64,000 nt of DNA from Bradyrhizobium sp. (GCF_027307225.1 NZ_DAHUXJ010000073.1:1-64000), one strand, 5' to 3'; positions 14,948 to 25,441 are shown, counted from the stretch's first letter. The notes: a model not told the origin generated them from the sequence alone. Numbers and translations are program-made.

Positions 14948-16663
14948 TCAAAACAGCAACACGTCGTCGATCGCCGCTGCCGGCTGGCTGGCCGGCATCT
15001 TTGGCGCGAGGCCAAAGGTCCTGAGCAACAGCCAATGCACCTCGCGCTCGCGCTCCATGGTGTAGGCGGTGAACAAGCCGGCGAGAACGGCCTCATCGGC
15101 GGCGGCGAGTGATGTCTTTTTGCCGGCGTCGACCGCATCGAGCCGATCCGCCAGCCGAGGCAGCGCCGCGGCATTCTCACCGAGCTTTGTCATCAGCTGC
15201 GAAGCCGAGCCGATCAGATTCTCGAACTTTCCGCCGTCTTCGATGAGGCGGCGGATCAGCTCAGCGAGCCGGTTGTTACCCGCCTCGATCTCCTGCAGGG
15301 CGTGCAGAAGCTGCGGCTCGAGCCTTGTCAGTTGGGCAGGATCGCTGCGCAGCCGCAACGTGCGCAGCTCTTGCGCCGAAGTTTCGATACCTTCGAGCGC
15401 CGGTTTCAAGCGCGTAGCTCCAACGGACATCTGGTCCGCGGTCGCCTTGAGCTCATTGGCGATCACGACAAAGGCATTACCCCTGCGGCCGAGGTGGCCG
15501 GCTTTCAATGACGCGTTCATACCGATCAAGGTGATGTCGACCACAGCCTCGGAAAGCCCAGCGATCGTATCGCGAAACTTGCGAAGCGTGTCTTCCACCA
15601 GCGTCAACGCGTCATCGACCGACCTGCCGGCGCTCTCGCAGGTTACTATCAGGACCGAAGCATGAGCCAGGATCTGCCGGATGCGGACCAGGAAGGGAGA
15701 CGAGTCGCCGCTGCCGCTGCCGTAGAGCGAGCGGCCCTGGTCGACGACACCGGCGGCATCGGACGTAATTGCCGACAGCGCGCCCAGGATCTGTCCGATT
15801 TGCTGCCGTAATTCACTTTCAGTGTCCTTCAGCTGCATCGCCTCGAGGGCACAGATCACACCCGGATCGGCGGCGGCAGCGGTCGGAGGCGCCAGGCTTG
15901 GCGCGGAAACGCCGGCGAGCGCGAGGCCTTGGCGGAAATGCTCCAGGCGCTGACGCGTACTATCGCCGGCCTGGAGCGAGACGATGGAGCGGCCGACCGA
16001 CTCGGCTACCTTCTTGGCGCTCCGGCCGGCGAGATCGGCCAGATGCACGCTTTTCGCACGTTGTTCCTGCATGCTGGAATAAGCGGTGGTCAGCTCGCCA
16101 GCTTCGGAAATGAGCTGCGCGTGATAGCCGAGTTCGAAATCGTTCTGCCTGCCAAGAGCAATCTCAACCGCCTTGGAGAGCAAGTCCTGATCTCGTGCAC
16201 ATGCTTCCAGCGATTGCAGCACTGCCTTGGCAAGCTCGTGGGCTTCCTTCGTGAAGGCCAGAAAGCCTTCGCGATCCTCCGCCAGCGAGGCCGCCTCGAT
16301 TCGCGCGCTGCGTGCAATGATCGCGATCATCTGGACGTGCTTGAAAAGCGGCTTGAGCAGCTCGGACGCCTCGCTCGCGGCTTTGATAAGACCTGCCAGC
16401 AGCCTGCTTTCGGCCGGCAACGCCTGCGCCAAACCGTTCAGCCCGTCCGCGATATCGTGGAGTGCTTCGGAAGCCTCTTCGATCTGCGCGCCGGAGAGTT
16501 CCTCCGACATCGACGTCAGCGCCTGGCTCAGGCCTTTGAAAATCGCGTGACCGCGGCCGAGGTCCTGGCCCGCCCGGGTAAAGCTTTCCTCGATGCGCGA
16601 CGAGACGTCGTCCGCGGCAGCCATCGCGGCGTTGATTGCATCGCCCTCGTCGGTGACGAACAT
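14948..16663 (-). CDS. Soluble methyl-accepting-chemotaxis-like coiled-coil protein
   Basis: A 571-residue, almost entirely helical protein with no membrane segment. The region around VVDITLIGMNASLKAGHLGRRGNAFVVIANELKATADQ mirrors the MCP signalling tip (normally [22 protein letters not shown]) but in diverged form. A duplicated weaker copy appears near IARSARIEAASLAEDREGFLAFTKEAHELA. It starts 7 nt after the cheB stop, so it is the last gene of the chemosensory operon. It may be a cytosolic receptor or an array scaffold; the tip divergence makes CheW binding uncertain. The C-terminus is IDDVLLF. Confidence 0.7.
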   Translation of the reverse strand: MFVTDEGDAINAAMAAADDVSSRIEESFTRAGQDLGRGHAIFKGLSQALTSMSEELSGAQIEEASEALHDIADGLNGLAQALPAESRLLAGLIKAASEASELLKPLFKHVQMIAIIARSARIEAASLAEDREGFLAFTKEAHELAKAVLQSLEACARDQDLLSKAVEIALGRQNDFELGYHAQLISEAGELTTAYSSMQEQRAKSVHLADLAGRSAKKVAESVGRSIVSLQAGDSTRQRLEHFRQGLALAGVSAPSLAPPTAAAADPGVICALEAMQLKDTESELRQQIGQILGALSAITSDAAGVVDQGRSLYGSGSGDSSPFLVRIRQILAHASVLIVTCESAGRSVDDALTLVEDTLRKFRDTIAGLSEAVVDITLIGMNASLKAGHLGRRGNAFVVIANELKATADQMSVGATRLKPALEGIETSAQELRTLRLRSDPAQLTRLEPQLLHALQEIEAGNNRLAELIRRLIEDGGKFENLIGSASQLMTKLGENAAALPRLADRLDAVDAGKKTSLAAADEAVLAGLFTAYTMEREREVHWLLLRTFGLAPKMPASQPAAAIDDVLLF

Positions 16664-16670
16664 CGCACGC

Positions 16671-17765
16671 TCAATCCGCCAATGCGGGCTGCCCCGCTTG
16701 ATTCCAGAGCATGATCTCGCGCGGGATCTGGCTCAACGAAACAACCTTCTCGACGGCGCCCAGCGCGATCGCCTCTTTCGGCATGCCAAACACGACGCAA
16801 CTTTCTTCGTCCTGCGCGCGCGTGGTCGCACCCAGCTTGCGCATTTCCATCAGCCCCCGCGCGCCATCGTCGCCCATGCCGGTCATGATGATGCCGAGCG
16901 CATTTCGGCCGGCATACTGCGCGGCGGAGCGGAACAGCACGTCCGCGGATGGCCGGTGCCGCGACACCGGCGGTCCGTCCTTGATGGCGATGTGGTAGCG
17001 CAGCCCCGTGCGTTGCAGCAGCATGTGGCGCGAGCCTGGTGCGATATAGGCCCACCCGGGCTGGACCGGCTCGCCGTCTTCGGCTTCCTTCACGTTGATC
17101 TGGCAGACGCCGTCGAGCCGCCTCGCAAAGGCCGCGGTAAATCCCTGCGGCATGTGCTGCACGATCAGGATGCCCGGACAGTTCGGCGGCAGCACCTCCA
17201 GCACATCGTTGAGGGCTTCGGTGCCGCCGGTGGACACGCCGATGCAGACGATGCGCTCCGTCACGGGTCGCGAGCGTCCCTGGACCGGCGGTGGTATGAT
17301 GGCATCGGCCGTCAGCTTCTTCTCGATCGGCGAGCGGCGCGCCTGCCGCGGCCGCACCCGCGCACCGGCCGCCGATTTCACGGAGTCGCGCAGCCGGCCC
17401 GAACATTCGATCAGCGCCTGGCGCGTATCGATGCGCGGCTTGGGAACAATGTCGACCGCTCCGGCCTCAAAGGCTTCGAACATCAGGTTCGAGCCTTCCT
17501 CCGTCAACGATGAGCAGATGATCACCGGGATCGGATGCTGCGCCATGATCTTGCGCAGGAAGGTGATGCCATCCATGCGCGGCATCTCGATGTCGAGAAT
17601 GATGACATCGGGCACTTCATTTTGCAGGCGGCGGGCAGCCGCGTACGGGTCCGAGGCGGTACCCATGATGGCAATGCCGGGATCCTCGGACAGAATTGTC
17701 GAGAGAATCTGCCGCACCGACGCCGAATCGTCCACGATCAGCACGCGAACTGGTTGGCTCCCCAT
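16671..17765 (-). CDS. cheB: CheB protein-glutamate methylesterase/deamidase
   Basis: A 364-residue CheB. The receiver domain has phospho-acceptor Asp58 (IILDIEMPRMDG). The linker leads to a methylesterase domain with Ser178 (IGVSTGGTEAL), His204 (VQHMPQGF) and Asp299/300 (MTGMGDDGARG), matching the Ser-His-Asp triad. It demethylates or deamidates the receptors encoded in the same operon. The ATG at 17765 is chosen because the receiver begins immediately; the frame remains open far upstream only by overlap with cheR. It lies 11 nt after the cheR stop. Confidence 0.93.
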   Translation of the reverse strand: MGSQPVRVLIVDDSASVRQILSTILSEDPGIAIMGTASDPYAAARRLQNEVPDVIILDIEMPRMDGITFLRKIMAQHPIPVIICSSLTEEGSNLMFEAFEAGAVDIVPKPRIDTRQALIECSGRLRDSVKSAAGARVRPRQARRSPIEKKLTADAIIPPPVQGRSRPVTERIVCIGVSTGGTEALNDVLEVLPPNCPGILIVQHMPQGFTAAFARRLDGVCQINVKEAEDGEPVQPGWAYIAPGSRHMLLQRTGLRYHIAIKDGPPVSRHRPSADVLFRSAAQYAGRNALGIIMTGMGDDGARGLMEMRKLGATTRAQDEESCVVFGMPKEAIALGAVEKVVSLSQIPREIMLWNQAGQPALAD

Positions 17766-17776
17766 CCTGGCGTCTC

Positions 17777-18634
17777 CTAGACCCTGAACACTGTCGGCTG
17801 AACCTGTTTCAGCCCCGGCACGACGCTGTGCACCATCGACTCCGAATGTCCGACCATCAGATATCCGCCCGGCCGCAAATGCGAGCACAGTTGCTCGACG
17901 ACCTTGCGCTGGGTCTCGCGCTCGAAATAGATCAGCACGTTGCGGCAGAAGATGATGTCGACGTCCCGATCGACAGGATATTTCGCATCCATCAGGTTCA
18001 TGCGCATGAAATGAGTCGTTCGCCGCAGCTCCGGTACCACGCGCACCTCGTCGCACAGCGGGTCTCTTGAACGCAGGAAGTAGCGTTTGACGAATTCGGG
18101 CGGGACCGGCGAAATCGTCTCGCGCGGATAGATCGCAGCCCGGGCCTGTTGCAGCATGGCGCTCGAGATATCGGTGCCGAGGATGCGGAAGGCAAAGCGC
18201 GAGCCGGTCCTTGTCATGTCGTCCAGCACGATAGCGGCGGTATAGGCTTCCATTCCGGCCGAAGAGGCCGCGCTCCAGACCTTGAGCTGATTGCGGCTGT
18301 GTGCCTTGAGCAGCGATGGCACGGCAGCCTCTCTCATGAAGGTGAAATGCGCCGGCTCGCGGAAGAAATCCGTCTTGTTGGTGGTCACGGCATCGATGAG
18401 GTGCGTGAGCTCGGAATCAAGCTGATCCGCTTCGAACAGCGTCTCGACATACTCATTGACGCCGGAATAGTTGAGCGCGCGGACACGCTTGTGCAGCCGT
18501 CCTTCCAGCATCAAGCGCTTGCCGGGCGGCAGCTTGATGCCGACCTGGCCTTCGATCAATTGGGCGATCGAGCGGAAATGCCGGTCTGACAGATGTAACG
18601 CGCTTGCCGGCATTGCAATGTTCACAGCACTCAC
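17777..18634 (-). CDS. cheR: CheR chemotaxis protein methyltransferase
   Basis: A 285-residue S-adenosylmethionine-dependent methyltransferase with an N-terminal helical CheR domain and a C-terminal Rossmann domain. The SAM loop reads VWSAASSAGMEAYTAAIVLDD, where most CheR proteins have a GEEPYS core; the second Glu is retained. DIIFCRNVLIYFE and LMVGHSESM are standard late motifs. The start ATG overlaps the stop of the upstream cheW (ATGA), indicating coupled translation. Confidence 0.92.
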   Translation of the reverse strand: MSAVNIAMPASALHLSDRHFRSIAQLIEGQVGIKLPPGKRLMLEGRLHKRVRALNYSGVNEYVETLFEADQLDSELTHLIDAVTTNKTDFFREPAHFTFMREAAVPSLLKAHSRNQLKVWSAASSAGMEAYTAAIVLDDMTRTGSRFAFRILGTDISSAMLQQARAAIYPRETISPVPPEFVKRYFLRSRDPLCDEVRVVPELRRTTHFMRMNLMDAKYPVDRDVDIIFCRNVLIYFERETQRKVVEQLCSHLRPGGYLMVGHSESMVHSVVPGLKQVQPTVFRV

Positions 18635-19116
18635 GCCGCAACCGGCGCGTCAACTTGGACCTTCTCTGCCGGCATTCCGTCATGCGCCATCAGGCGCTCG
18701 AGATCGAAGACGATAACGAACTTGTCGCCCTTGCGCCCGATCCCGGCAATGTATGCCGATTGCCAGCGGCCGCCGACGGCGGGCACCGGCTCCATTGAGT
18801 TCTCATCGATACCGGTGACTTCATAGACGCAATCGGCCACAAAGCCGACGCCGACCACGCGATCGCCGATCGGCACGTCGAGAATGATGATACGGGTGGC
18901 ATCGGTTGCCGGCACGCTTGGCAGGTCGAGCTTCAGCCGCAGATCGACGATCGGATAGCCGCTGCCCCGCACGTCGATGATCCCGAGCAGGAAGTGCGGC
19001 GCATGCGGCAACCGCGAGATCGGCCGCATGTCCAGAATCTCGCGGACGTTTCGGATACCTATCCCGAACGTCTCGCCTGCAAGACCAAGGGTCAGATACT
19101 GCGCCTGCTCAGCCAT
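18631..19116 (-). CDS. cheW: CheW chemotaxis adaptor (copy 1)
   Basis: A 161-residue single-domain CheW that would link receptors to CheA. Family signatures are LTLGLAGETFGIGIRNVREIL, the Pro/Gly-rich HFLLGIIDVRGSGYPIVDLR, and VGVGFVADCVYEVTGI. GAGGA lies 7 nt upstream of the start. It overlaps cheR by 4 nt. A second CheW is encoded at 22914-23384, on the other side of the two receptor genes. Confidence 0.92.
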   Translation of the reverse strand: MAEQAQYLTLGLAGETFGIGIRNVREILDMRPISRLPHAPHFLLGIIDVRGSGYPIVDLRLKLDLPSVPATDATRIIILDVPIGDRVVGVGFVADCVYEVTGIDENSMEPVPAVGGRWQSAYIAGIGRKGDKFVIVFDLERLMAHDGMPAEKVQVDAPVAA

Positions 19117-19178
19117 ATTGCGTTCCTCAACCCTTGAGCCTTGCGAGAGGCGCGGCTTCGAAAGGCCGCGCCGAATTC

Positions 19179-20870
19179 CTAGCGGACAAATTCGGCGTCG
19201 CGCTCGTCGGCTGCATCATCCATCGCAAAGGCAAAGCCACCGCCGTTCGCTGCCTTGGCGAGGCGAGCTGGCCTTGCTGCCGGTGCTTTCTTGCCGCCGC
19301 GGTCAGCCGCCGCCATGCTCGCTGCTTTGGCCTTGAGCTGGCTCACGGCGCGGTCAATCGGCGCCGTCCTCGTCCCTTCGTGGCCGTGATCGATGCGGAA
19401 GAAGGAGATGGTCGACTGCAGCTGCTCGGCCTGGGACGCGAGTTCTTCGGAAGTTGATGAAACCTGCTCCGAAGCGCTGGCGTTCTGCTGTCCGACCTTG
19501 TCGAGCTGCTGGATCGCCTGGTTGATCTGAGCCGAGCCGACGTCCTGCTCGCGGCAGGCCGCGGTAATCTCGACCACGAGCTCGGCGGTTTTCTTGATGT
19601 CGGGCACGAGCTTGGCGAGCATCGCACCTGCATCCCGCGCAACCTTCACGGTCTCGGTCGAGAGCGTGCCGATTTCGGCGGCGGCCGACTGGCTGCGCTC
19701 GGCGAGCTTGCGCACCTCGGATGCAACGACCGCAAAGCCTTTGCCGTGCTCGCCGGCGCGTGCCGCTTCCACGGCAGCGTTGAGGGCAAGCAGGTCGGTC
19801 TGCCGGGCAATCTCCTGCACGATGGTGATTTTCTCTGCGATCGTCTGCATGGCCTCGACCGCGCGACCCACCGCCGCGCCGCTGGCTTCGGCGTCTCTCG
19901 CAGACTGCGCCGCGATCTTCTCGGTCTGATTGGCGTTTTCGGCGTTCTGCTTCACATTCGAGGCCATCTCCTCCATCGAGGACGATGCCTCCTCCGCGGA
20001 AGACGCTTGCTCGGTCGCGCCCTGCGACAGCTGCTCGGCGCTGGCGGAAAGTTCCTGGCTGCCGGCAGATACGTTCTGCGCGGCCGTCAAGGCTTCCGAT
20101 ACGATCTGACGAAGCTTTTCCGTCATCACATTGAGCGACTTGATCAGGTCACCGATCTCGTCATTGCTGAAGACAGTAATGGTCTGGTTGAGATCGCCAC
20201 TGGCCACCGCGCCGGCAAGACCGACGGCCCGCCCGAGTGCCCGGCTGATGCTGAGGGCGATCCAGAGGGCTGCGACGACGGCAACGACAAGCGAAGCGAT
20301 AATGAGGCAAAGTACGAAGAACTGGCCGCGGCTGGCTTCCTGCCTGGCTACTTCGTTCTGTTCGCCCATCAATTTCTTGACATGCACCACATATTCTTCC
20401 GCGACGGCGAGCGTGTCGTCCATCGCCTTGCGCCCCGCGCCGATGGAACTCTCAACCGCCTTCACCTTGTCGGTCTTCATGAGTCTTGCGGTCTCGTCTT
20501 CGGTCGTGTTGACCCGGCCATGATCCGCGGCGAAACGGTCAAGGATCTGCTTGCCGGCCTCGTCGGCAGACGCGTAGATGTCACCCCTCGTCTTGGAAAC
20601 GACGGAACGGTACTTGATCATCTCGGCGTTAAATCGCTCCGCCTCCGCATCGTTCTCGGCGGACAGCAACGCCTTCTCGGCGCGGTTCTGCAACAGAAGC
20701 TGCTTCTGCAACTCACCGGCCAATTCGATGCGGTTGGCGCGCGACACCAGGTCGCTCATGCTCGCCATCATGTCGCTCAGCTTGGTGTAGGCCATCGTGC
20801 CCGCCACGGCAGACAGAATGATGATGACACCGAACGCACACGCCAGCTTTGCCTTGACAGAAAATCTCAT
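19179..20870 (-). CDS. Methyl-accepting chemotaxis protein (four-helix-bundle sensor)
   Basis: A 563-residue transmembrane receptor. Helix 1 ([21 protein letters not shown]) and helix 2 (about residues 180-205, [18 protein letters not shown]) flank a helical periplasmic domain of four-helix-bundle type. HAMP and a full signalling domain follow, with the canonical tip [21 protein letters not shown] use the ATG at 20870, with AGGGGG 6 nt upstream; a TTG two codons earlier is possible. The signalling half is nearly identical to that of the next receptor upstream. The C-terminal tail reads DERDAEFVR. Confidence 0.93.
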   Translation of the reverse strand: MRFSVKAKLACAFGVIIILSAVAGTMAYTKLSDMMASMSDLVSRANRIELAGELQKQLLLQNRAEKALLSAENDAEAERFNAEMIKYRSVVSKTRGDIYASADEAGKQILDRFAADHGRVNTTEDETARLMKTDKVKAVESSIGAGRKAMDDTLAVAEEYVVHVKKLMGEQNEVARQEASRGQFFVLCLIIASLVVAVVAALWIALSISRALGRAVGLAGAVASGDLNQTITVFSNDEIGDLIKSLNVMTEKLRQIVSEALTAAQNVSAGSQELSASAEQLSQGATEQASSAEEASSSMEEMASNVKQNAENANQTEKIAAQSARDAEASGAAVGRAVEAMQTIAEKITIVQEIARQTDLLALNAAVEAARAGEHGKGFAVVASEVRKLAERSQSAAAEIGTLSTETVKVARDAGAMLAKLVPDIKKTAELVVEITAACREQDVGSAQINQAIQQLDKVGQQNASASEQVSSTSEELASQAEQLQSTISFFRIDHGHEGTRTAPIDRAVSQLKAKAASMAAADRGGKKAPAARPARLAKAANGGGFAFAMDDAADERDAEFVR

Positions 20871-20953
20871 CTTCAACCCCCTCTCGTCTCAGCCCCGAGA
20901 CGCGTTCAATTCAGGATACATTCTCGGCGCTCTGGCCCCCGCCAGAGACGTCG

Positions 20954-22894
20954 TTAGCGATAGAAATCTGCATCACGCTCATCGGCCTCATCATTCATCG
21001 CAAGGGCGAAGCCGCCGCCGCTCACCGCTTTGGCGGCACGAACCGGCTTGGCCGGCGGCGCCTTCTTGCCCCTGCGATCGGCCGCGGCCATGGTCGCCGC
21101 CTTGGCCTTGAGCTGGTTCACGGAGCGGTCCATCGGCGCCATCGCCGCCGACATTGCTTCGTGGCGTTGCTCGATGCGGAAGAAGGAGATGGTCGACTGC
21201 AGCTGCTCGGCCTGGGACGCGAGTTCCTCGGAGGTCGACGACACCTGCTCCGATGCGCTGGCGTTCTGCTGACCGACCTTGTCGAGCTGCTGGATCGCCT
21301 GATTGATCTGCGTCGAGCCGACGTCCTGCTCGCGGCACGCGGCCGTGATCTCGACGACGAGATCCGCGGTTTTCTTGATGTCCGGCACGAGCCTCGAGAG
21401 CATGGCGCCGGCTTCCTGCGCGACCTTGACGGTGTCGGTCGACAGCGTACCAATCTCGGCAGCTGCGGCCTGGCTGCGTTCGGCGAGCTTTCGCACTTCG
21501 GATGCGACCACCGCAAAGCCTTTGCCATGCTCGCCGGCGCGTGCGGCTTCCACCGCGGCGTTCAAGGCGAGCAGATCGGTCTGGCGGGCGATCTCCTGCA
21601 CGATCGTGATCTTTTCCGCAATCGTCTGCATCGCGGTTACCGCGCGGCCGACCGCGGCGCCGCTCGCTTCGGCGTCCTTCGCAGACTGCGCTGCGATCTT
21701 CTCGGTCTGGTTGGCGTTTTCAGCATTCTGCTTCACGTTCGACGCCATCTCCTCCATCGAAGATGAAGCTTCTTCGGCAGACGAGGCCTGCTCGGTCGCG
21801 CCCTGCGACAGTTGCTCTGCACTAGCGGAAAGTTCCTGGCTGCCTGCGGAGACGTTCTGCGCCGCAGTCAACGCTTCCGCAACGATCTGACGGAGTTTCT
21901 CGACCATGCGCTCCAGCGCGATGCCAAGCGTATCCTTGTCCGACAGCCGTTTGGCCTCGACGAGAAGATTGCCCTGCGCAATCTGATCGGCAAGCGACGC
22001 TGTTGCTTGCAGGTTAGCGGTCATCGACTTCAGCTTGTCGCTGAGTTGCTCGGTCTGGCCGCCATACGCCTTCTCGATCGTCTGCGTTAGATCGCCGACG
22101 GCGACGGCACTCACGGTCCGGGCAATGTCCTGAAAGGCGCTCTCGACGGCGAGCACGCTGCCTTCCATCTTGCCCACTTCGTCACGGCGACCCGTCTCAA
22201 CGGGCGTTGCGAGGTTCGCCAGCTTTGCGGCGACGGCCGATACTGGACGCGCGACGGTACGAGTCAGCAAGAATCCTATCCCGAACGCGATGATCAGATT
22301 GGCGCCCGTGCCGATAATGATCACCTTGGTCATGATATCGAAAGCTGAGTCCTGCGCCTGGTGACGCGCCGTCATCAGGGCTTGTTCTGTTCCGATGATC
22401 TCGGCGACCTTCGTGCGGACCACGGCCATGGCCGCCTTTCCGGCACCGCTACTTTCCATATCCTGCGCTTCCTTGCGGGTCTGCTCGTTACGCATCAGCC
22501 CGATGGCGCGCTCTGCGATGTCCTTGCGCCAGTTCTCGCCCGCCTTTTGTACCTCATCAAATCTGGACATCTGGACGGGGTTGTTTGCGGTCAGTTCCTT
22601 GCCCTTGGCGACGATGGCGTCGAAATCTGACTGCCCCTTTCTGTACGCGCCGAGGAGCTTCTCTTCGCCGCCGATCAGAAAGCCGCGATAACCTGTCTCC
22701 TGGTTGATCATGCCGCTGAGCGCGCCATTGGCAGCCGCGAGGACCTCCTGCGTGTGCTGTGTCCACTGCGTCGTCTGCTGCACTTCCCCCGATTTCAGGT
22801 AAATCACGGCATTGGCGGCCATGATCGATGCAAGCATGAGGCCCAAGGCCAGGATGAGCTTGCGCGGAATCGTCAGATTGTCGAAGAGTTTCAT
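20954..22894 (-). CDS. Methyl-accepting chemotaxis protein (CHASE3-type sensor)
   Basis: A 646-residue transmembrane receptor. After the first helix ([21 protein letters not shown]), the periplasmic region contains [19 protein letters not shown], typical of the CHASE3 domain. The second helix ([20 protein letters not shown]) leads to a HAMP segment and a further HAMP-like linker, then the MA signalling domain with the canonical tip. The tail DERDADFYR resembles that of the neighbouring receptor. It is the first of two tandem receptor genes between two cheW genes. Confidence 0.93.
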   Translation of the reverse strand: MKLFDNLTIPRKLILALGLMLASIMAANAVIYLKSGEVQQTTQWTQHTQEVLAAANGALSGMINQETGYRGFLIGGEEKLLGAYRKGQSDFDAIVAKGKELTANNPVQMSRFDEVQKAGENWRKDIAERAIGLMRNEQTRKEAQDMESSGAGKAAMAVVRTKVAEIIGTEQALMTARHQAQDSAFDIMTKVIIIGTGANLIIAFGIGFLLTRTVARPVSAVAAKLANLATPVETGRRDEVGKMEGSVLAVESAFQDIARTVSAVAVGDLTQTIEKAYGGQTEQLSDKLKSMTANLQATASLADQIAQGNLLVEAKRLSDKDTLGIALERMVEKLRQIVAEALTAAQNVSAGSQELSASAEQLSQGATEQASSAEEASSSMEEMASNVKQNAENANQTEKIAAQSAKDAEASGAAVGRAVTAMQTIAEKITIVQEIARQTDLLALNAAVEAARAGEHGKGFAVVASEVRKLAERSQAAAAEIGTLSTDTVKVAQEAGAMLSRLVPDIKKTADLVVEITAACREQDVGSTQINQAIQQLDKVGQQNASASEQVSSTSEELASQAEQLQSTISFFRIEQRHEAMSAAMAPMDRSVNQLKAKAATMAAADRRGKKAPPAKPVRAAKAVSGGGFALAMNDEADERDADFYR

Positions 22895-22913
22895 TGGAGA
22901 GCCTCTGGGGGCA

Positions 22914-23384
22914 CTAGCTGAAGATGCGGTCTATGTTCGGTACGATCACAAACTCTTCACGCCATTTGGTGATGAAGCGGATGAACTCCGGCTTCCAATG
23001 CATGCCAACGCGCGGCGTCTGCTGCACGTTGCCGCGCGAGATCTCGGTGACCTCGTAGACCTTGTCCGCGGTGACACCGACCAGCACGGGCTCATTGTCG
23101 ATCGAGACCTCGACCACCACGATGCGGGTATCCGGGGAATCCTCCGTCAACGGCATGCCGAAGCGGATGCGGAGATCGGCGAGCGGAATCACGTTGCCCC
23201 GGACGTTGATGACGCTCGGCACGAAGGCTTTCGCACCGGCAACCTTCGTGACCGGGACGGGATCGATGATCTCACGCACAAGCCCGGCATCGAGCGCGAA
23301 TTTCTCGTCGCCGAGGCCGATCATGACCACCTGAATCTCGCCGTCCTGACTGGCTGCGGTGTCCTGCATCTGCGAAGCGGTCAT
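22914..23384 (-). CDS. cheW: CheW chemotaxis adaptor (copy 2)
   Basis: A 156-residue CheW with [23 protein letters not shown], a central [19 protein letters not shown], and [13 protein letters not shown]. The start ATG at 23384 shares one base with the cheA stop (TGATG), so it is translationally coupled to CheA. The C-terminal region differs from copy 1, which leaves room for the two adaptors to serve different receptors. Confidence 0.92.
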   Translation of the reverse strand: MTASQMQDTAASQDGEIQVVMIGLGDEKFALDAGLVREIIDPVPVTKVAGAKAFVPSVINVRGNVIPLADLRIRFGMPLTEDSPDTRIVVVEVSIDNEPVLVGVTADKVYEVTEISRGNVQQTPRVGMHWKPEFIRFITKWREEFVIVPNIDRIFS

Positions 23385-25441
23385 CAGGCGGCCTCGTTCA
23401 TTTGCTGCTTCTCGACCTGGGACTGCGCCAGAGCAACGAGCTGCACGACATCGAGGATGAGCGCCGCGGTGCCGTCGCCCAGGATGGTCGCGCCAGAGAA
23501 GATCGTGACGTCGGAGTGCAGCTTCGACAGCGACTTGATGACGGTCTGGTGATTGCCGATGATCTGGTCGGCAACCAGGCCGACGCGGGTTTCGCCGGTG
23601 GAGATGATGATGGTCTTCTGATGCGGTTCGGCCGCGCCGGACATCTGGAGGATCTCGCGCAGGCGCAGGAACGGGACGAGGTCGCCCCGCACGTTGAGGA
23701 AGCTGCGGCCGCGCGAGCGCTGGTCCCCAGCCATCAGCTCGACGCACTCCTCGACTGCCGAGAGCGGAATGATATAGCGGCCTTCGCCGACGCGGATCAG
23801 GAGGCCTTCGATGATCGCCAGCGTCAGCGGCAGCCGCAATGTGACGGTCGTACCCTGGCCCGGCTTGGTCGAGATATCGATCGAGCCGCGCATGTTCTCG
23901 ATCGTGCGCTTGACCACATCCATGCCGACGCCGCGTCCGGACAGCGCCGACACTGTCTGCGCCGTCGAGAAGCCCGGATGAAACAGGAACTGGTGGATCT
24001 CGTTGTCGGTCAACGCCGCGCCCGGCGCGATCAGACCCTGTTCTTCAGCCTTGGCGCGAATGCGCGCGGTATTGAGGCCGCCGCCATTGTCGCGCACGGT
24101 GACCAGCACCTGCGCACCTGAATGCACCGCCTGCAATTCGATCCGGCCCGGCTCGGTCTTGCCGGCCGCTGCGCGGGCGGCATTGTCCTCAATGCCGTGA
24201 TCGATCGCGTTGCGGATCAGATGCACCAGGGGATCGGCCAGGCACTCGATCATGGTCTTGTCGAGCTCGGTGTCCTCGCCGGAGGTGACGAATTCGACCG
24301 GCTTTTTGAGATCGCGCGAGAGGTCATGAACCAGCCGGCGGAAGCGCCCGAACAACGAGCCGATCGGCACCATGCGGGCACCCATGGTGGTGTCGCGCAG
24401 GCTGGCAGCCAGCCGCTCGATTTCCTCGGCAATCATCTTGATCGAGAGATCGGAACCGTTGGCGGCCAGCTGGCTGAGCCGCGCCTGCGCAATCACGAGT
24501 TCGCCGACGCGGTCCATCAACTCGTCCAGCCGCTCAGCCTGCACGCGAACGGTCGCGATGCCACGGTCGTCAGCACGCTTCGGCTCGTCGCGCTTGGGCT
24601 CGGCTGTCTTGACCTCGCCCGCGGGCGGTTCGGGCGCATTCGCTGCGGCGACGGGCTCAGCAGGCGCCTTCGGCTCGACCGGAGCAGCGTCAGCGAGCAG
24701 CGACGGCGCAACCATTGGCAGTTCCGCCTGCGTCAACGGCGTCAGCGTGAGCTTCATCTCATCGACAACAAACATGAAGACATCGTCGATCGCGGCCTTG
24801 TCGCAATCGGCGTGCAGCGTGACGTCCCACTTCAGGTAACAATATTCCGGCTCGAGTTCATCGAGCAGCGGGACGCCGTCGGTGACCGGAACGACGAAAC
24901 ATGGCCCGATCTTGCAAAGGTCCTCGAGCAGGTCGATCGGATTCGAGCCGTTACAGAGGATGTGGGAATCGAACTCCAGATGCAGTTGCCAGCCGGCCGA
25001 CCCCGGCTCTGGCACGGGAGCGGGCAGATCCGCCTGCGCGGTTTGCACCTGAGCAACGGCCGCAGCCGCCGGCGCAACGAACCGCTTCAAGTCGTCCAGG
25101 ATGGCGTCGCCGATAATGGAGTCTGTCGTATCGGGAGATTCGATCAGCGCACGGATATAGTCCTTGGCGGACAGCGCCACCGAGATCAGCTCTTGGGTCG
25201 GCCTGACCTCGCCCTTGCGCACCAGATCGAAGGCGGTCTCGAATTCGTGGGTGAAAGCGGCGACCTTGTCGAAGCCGAACATCGCGCCGGAGCCCTTGAT
25301 CGTATGCAGGGCGCGGAAAGCTGAATCGACCAGTTCGCGGTCGTCTGGACGCTGGCACAGATCGAGCAGCGCAGCTTCCAATGTTTCGAAGAGTTCGGAT
25401 GCTTCCTGACGAAATACTTCGGTCGGATCGAGTGCGCTCAT
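23384..25441 (-). CDS. cheA: CheA chemotaxis histidine kinase
   Basis: A 685-residue CheA. The P1 phosphotransfer domain has His46 in ALHTIKGSGAMFGF. A middle region contains a P2-like segment followed by a Pro/Ala/Glu-rich linker. The P3 dimerisation domain includes DRVGELVIAQARLSQL. The P4 kinase domain shows HLIRNAIDHGIED, a DNGGGL box and GRGVGMDVVK. The P5 regulatory domain is CheW-like (VGEGRYIIPLSAVEECVEL). Its ATG at 25441 immediately abuts the cheY stop. It would phosphorylate CheY, CheB and perhaps the divergent HD-GYP regulator (inference). Confidence 0.95.
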   Translation of the reverse strand: MSALDPTEVFRQEASELFETLEAALLDLCQRPDDRELVDSAFRALHTIKGSGAMFGFDKVAAFTHEFETAFDLVRKGEVRPTQELISVALSAKDYIRALIESPDTTDSIIGDAILDDLKRFVAPAAAAVAQVQTAQADLPAPVPEPGSAGWQLHLEFDSHILCNGSNPIDLLEDLCKIGPCFVVPVTDGVPLLDELEPEYCYLKWDVTLHADCDKAAIDDVFMFVVDEMKLTLTPLTQAELPMVAPSLLADAAPVEPKAPAEPVAAANAPEPPAGEVKTAEPKRDEPKRADDRGIATVRVQAERLDELMDRVGELVIAQARLSQLAANGSDLSIKMIAEEIERLAASLRDTTMGARMVPIGSLFGRFRRLVHDLSRDLKKPVEFVTSGEDTELDKTMIECLADPLVHLIRNAIDHGIEDNAARAAAGKTEPGRIELQAVHSGAQVLVTVRDNGGGLNTARIRAKAEEQGLIAPGAALTDNEIHQFLFHPGFSTAQTVSALSGRGVGMDVVKRTIENMRGSIDISTKPGQGTTVTLRLPLTLAIIEGLLIRVGEGRYIIPLSAVEECVELMAGDQRSRGRSFLNVRGDLVPFLRLREILQMSGAAEPHQKTIIISTGETRVGLVADQIIGNHQTVIKSLSKLHSDVTIFSGATILGDGTAALILDVVQLVALAQSQVEKQQMNEAA

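Noticed and set aside
19746..20957. A 403-residue open frame on the plus strand
   Set aside because: It is the antisense shadow of the first MCP gene, with no recognisable domain.
24122..25324. A 400-residue open frame on the plus strand
   Set aside because: It is antisense to cheA, with low-complexity Arg/Gln-rich content.
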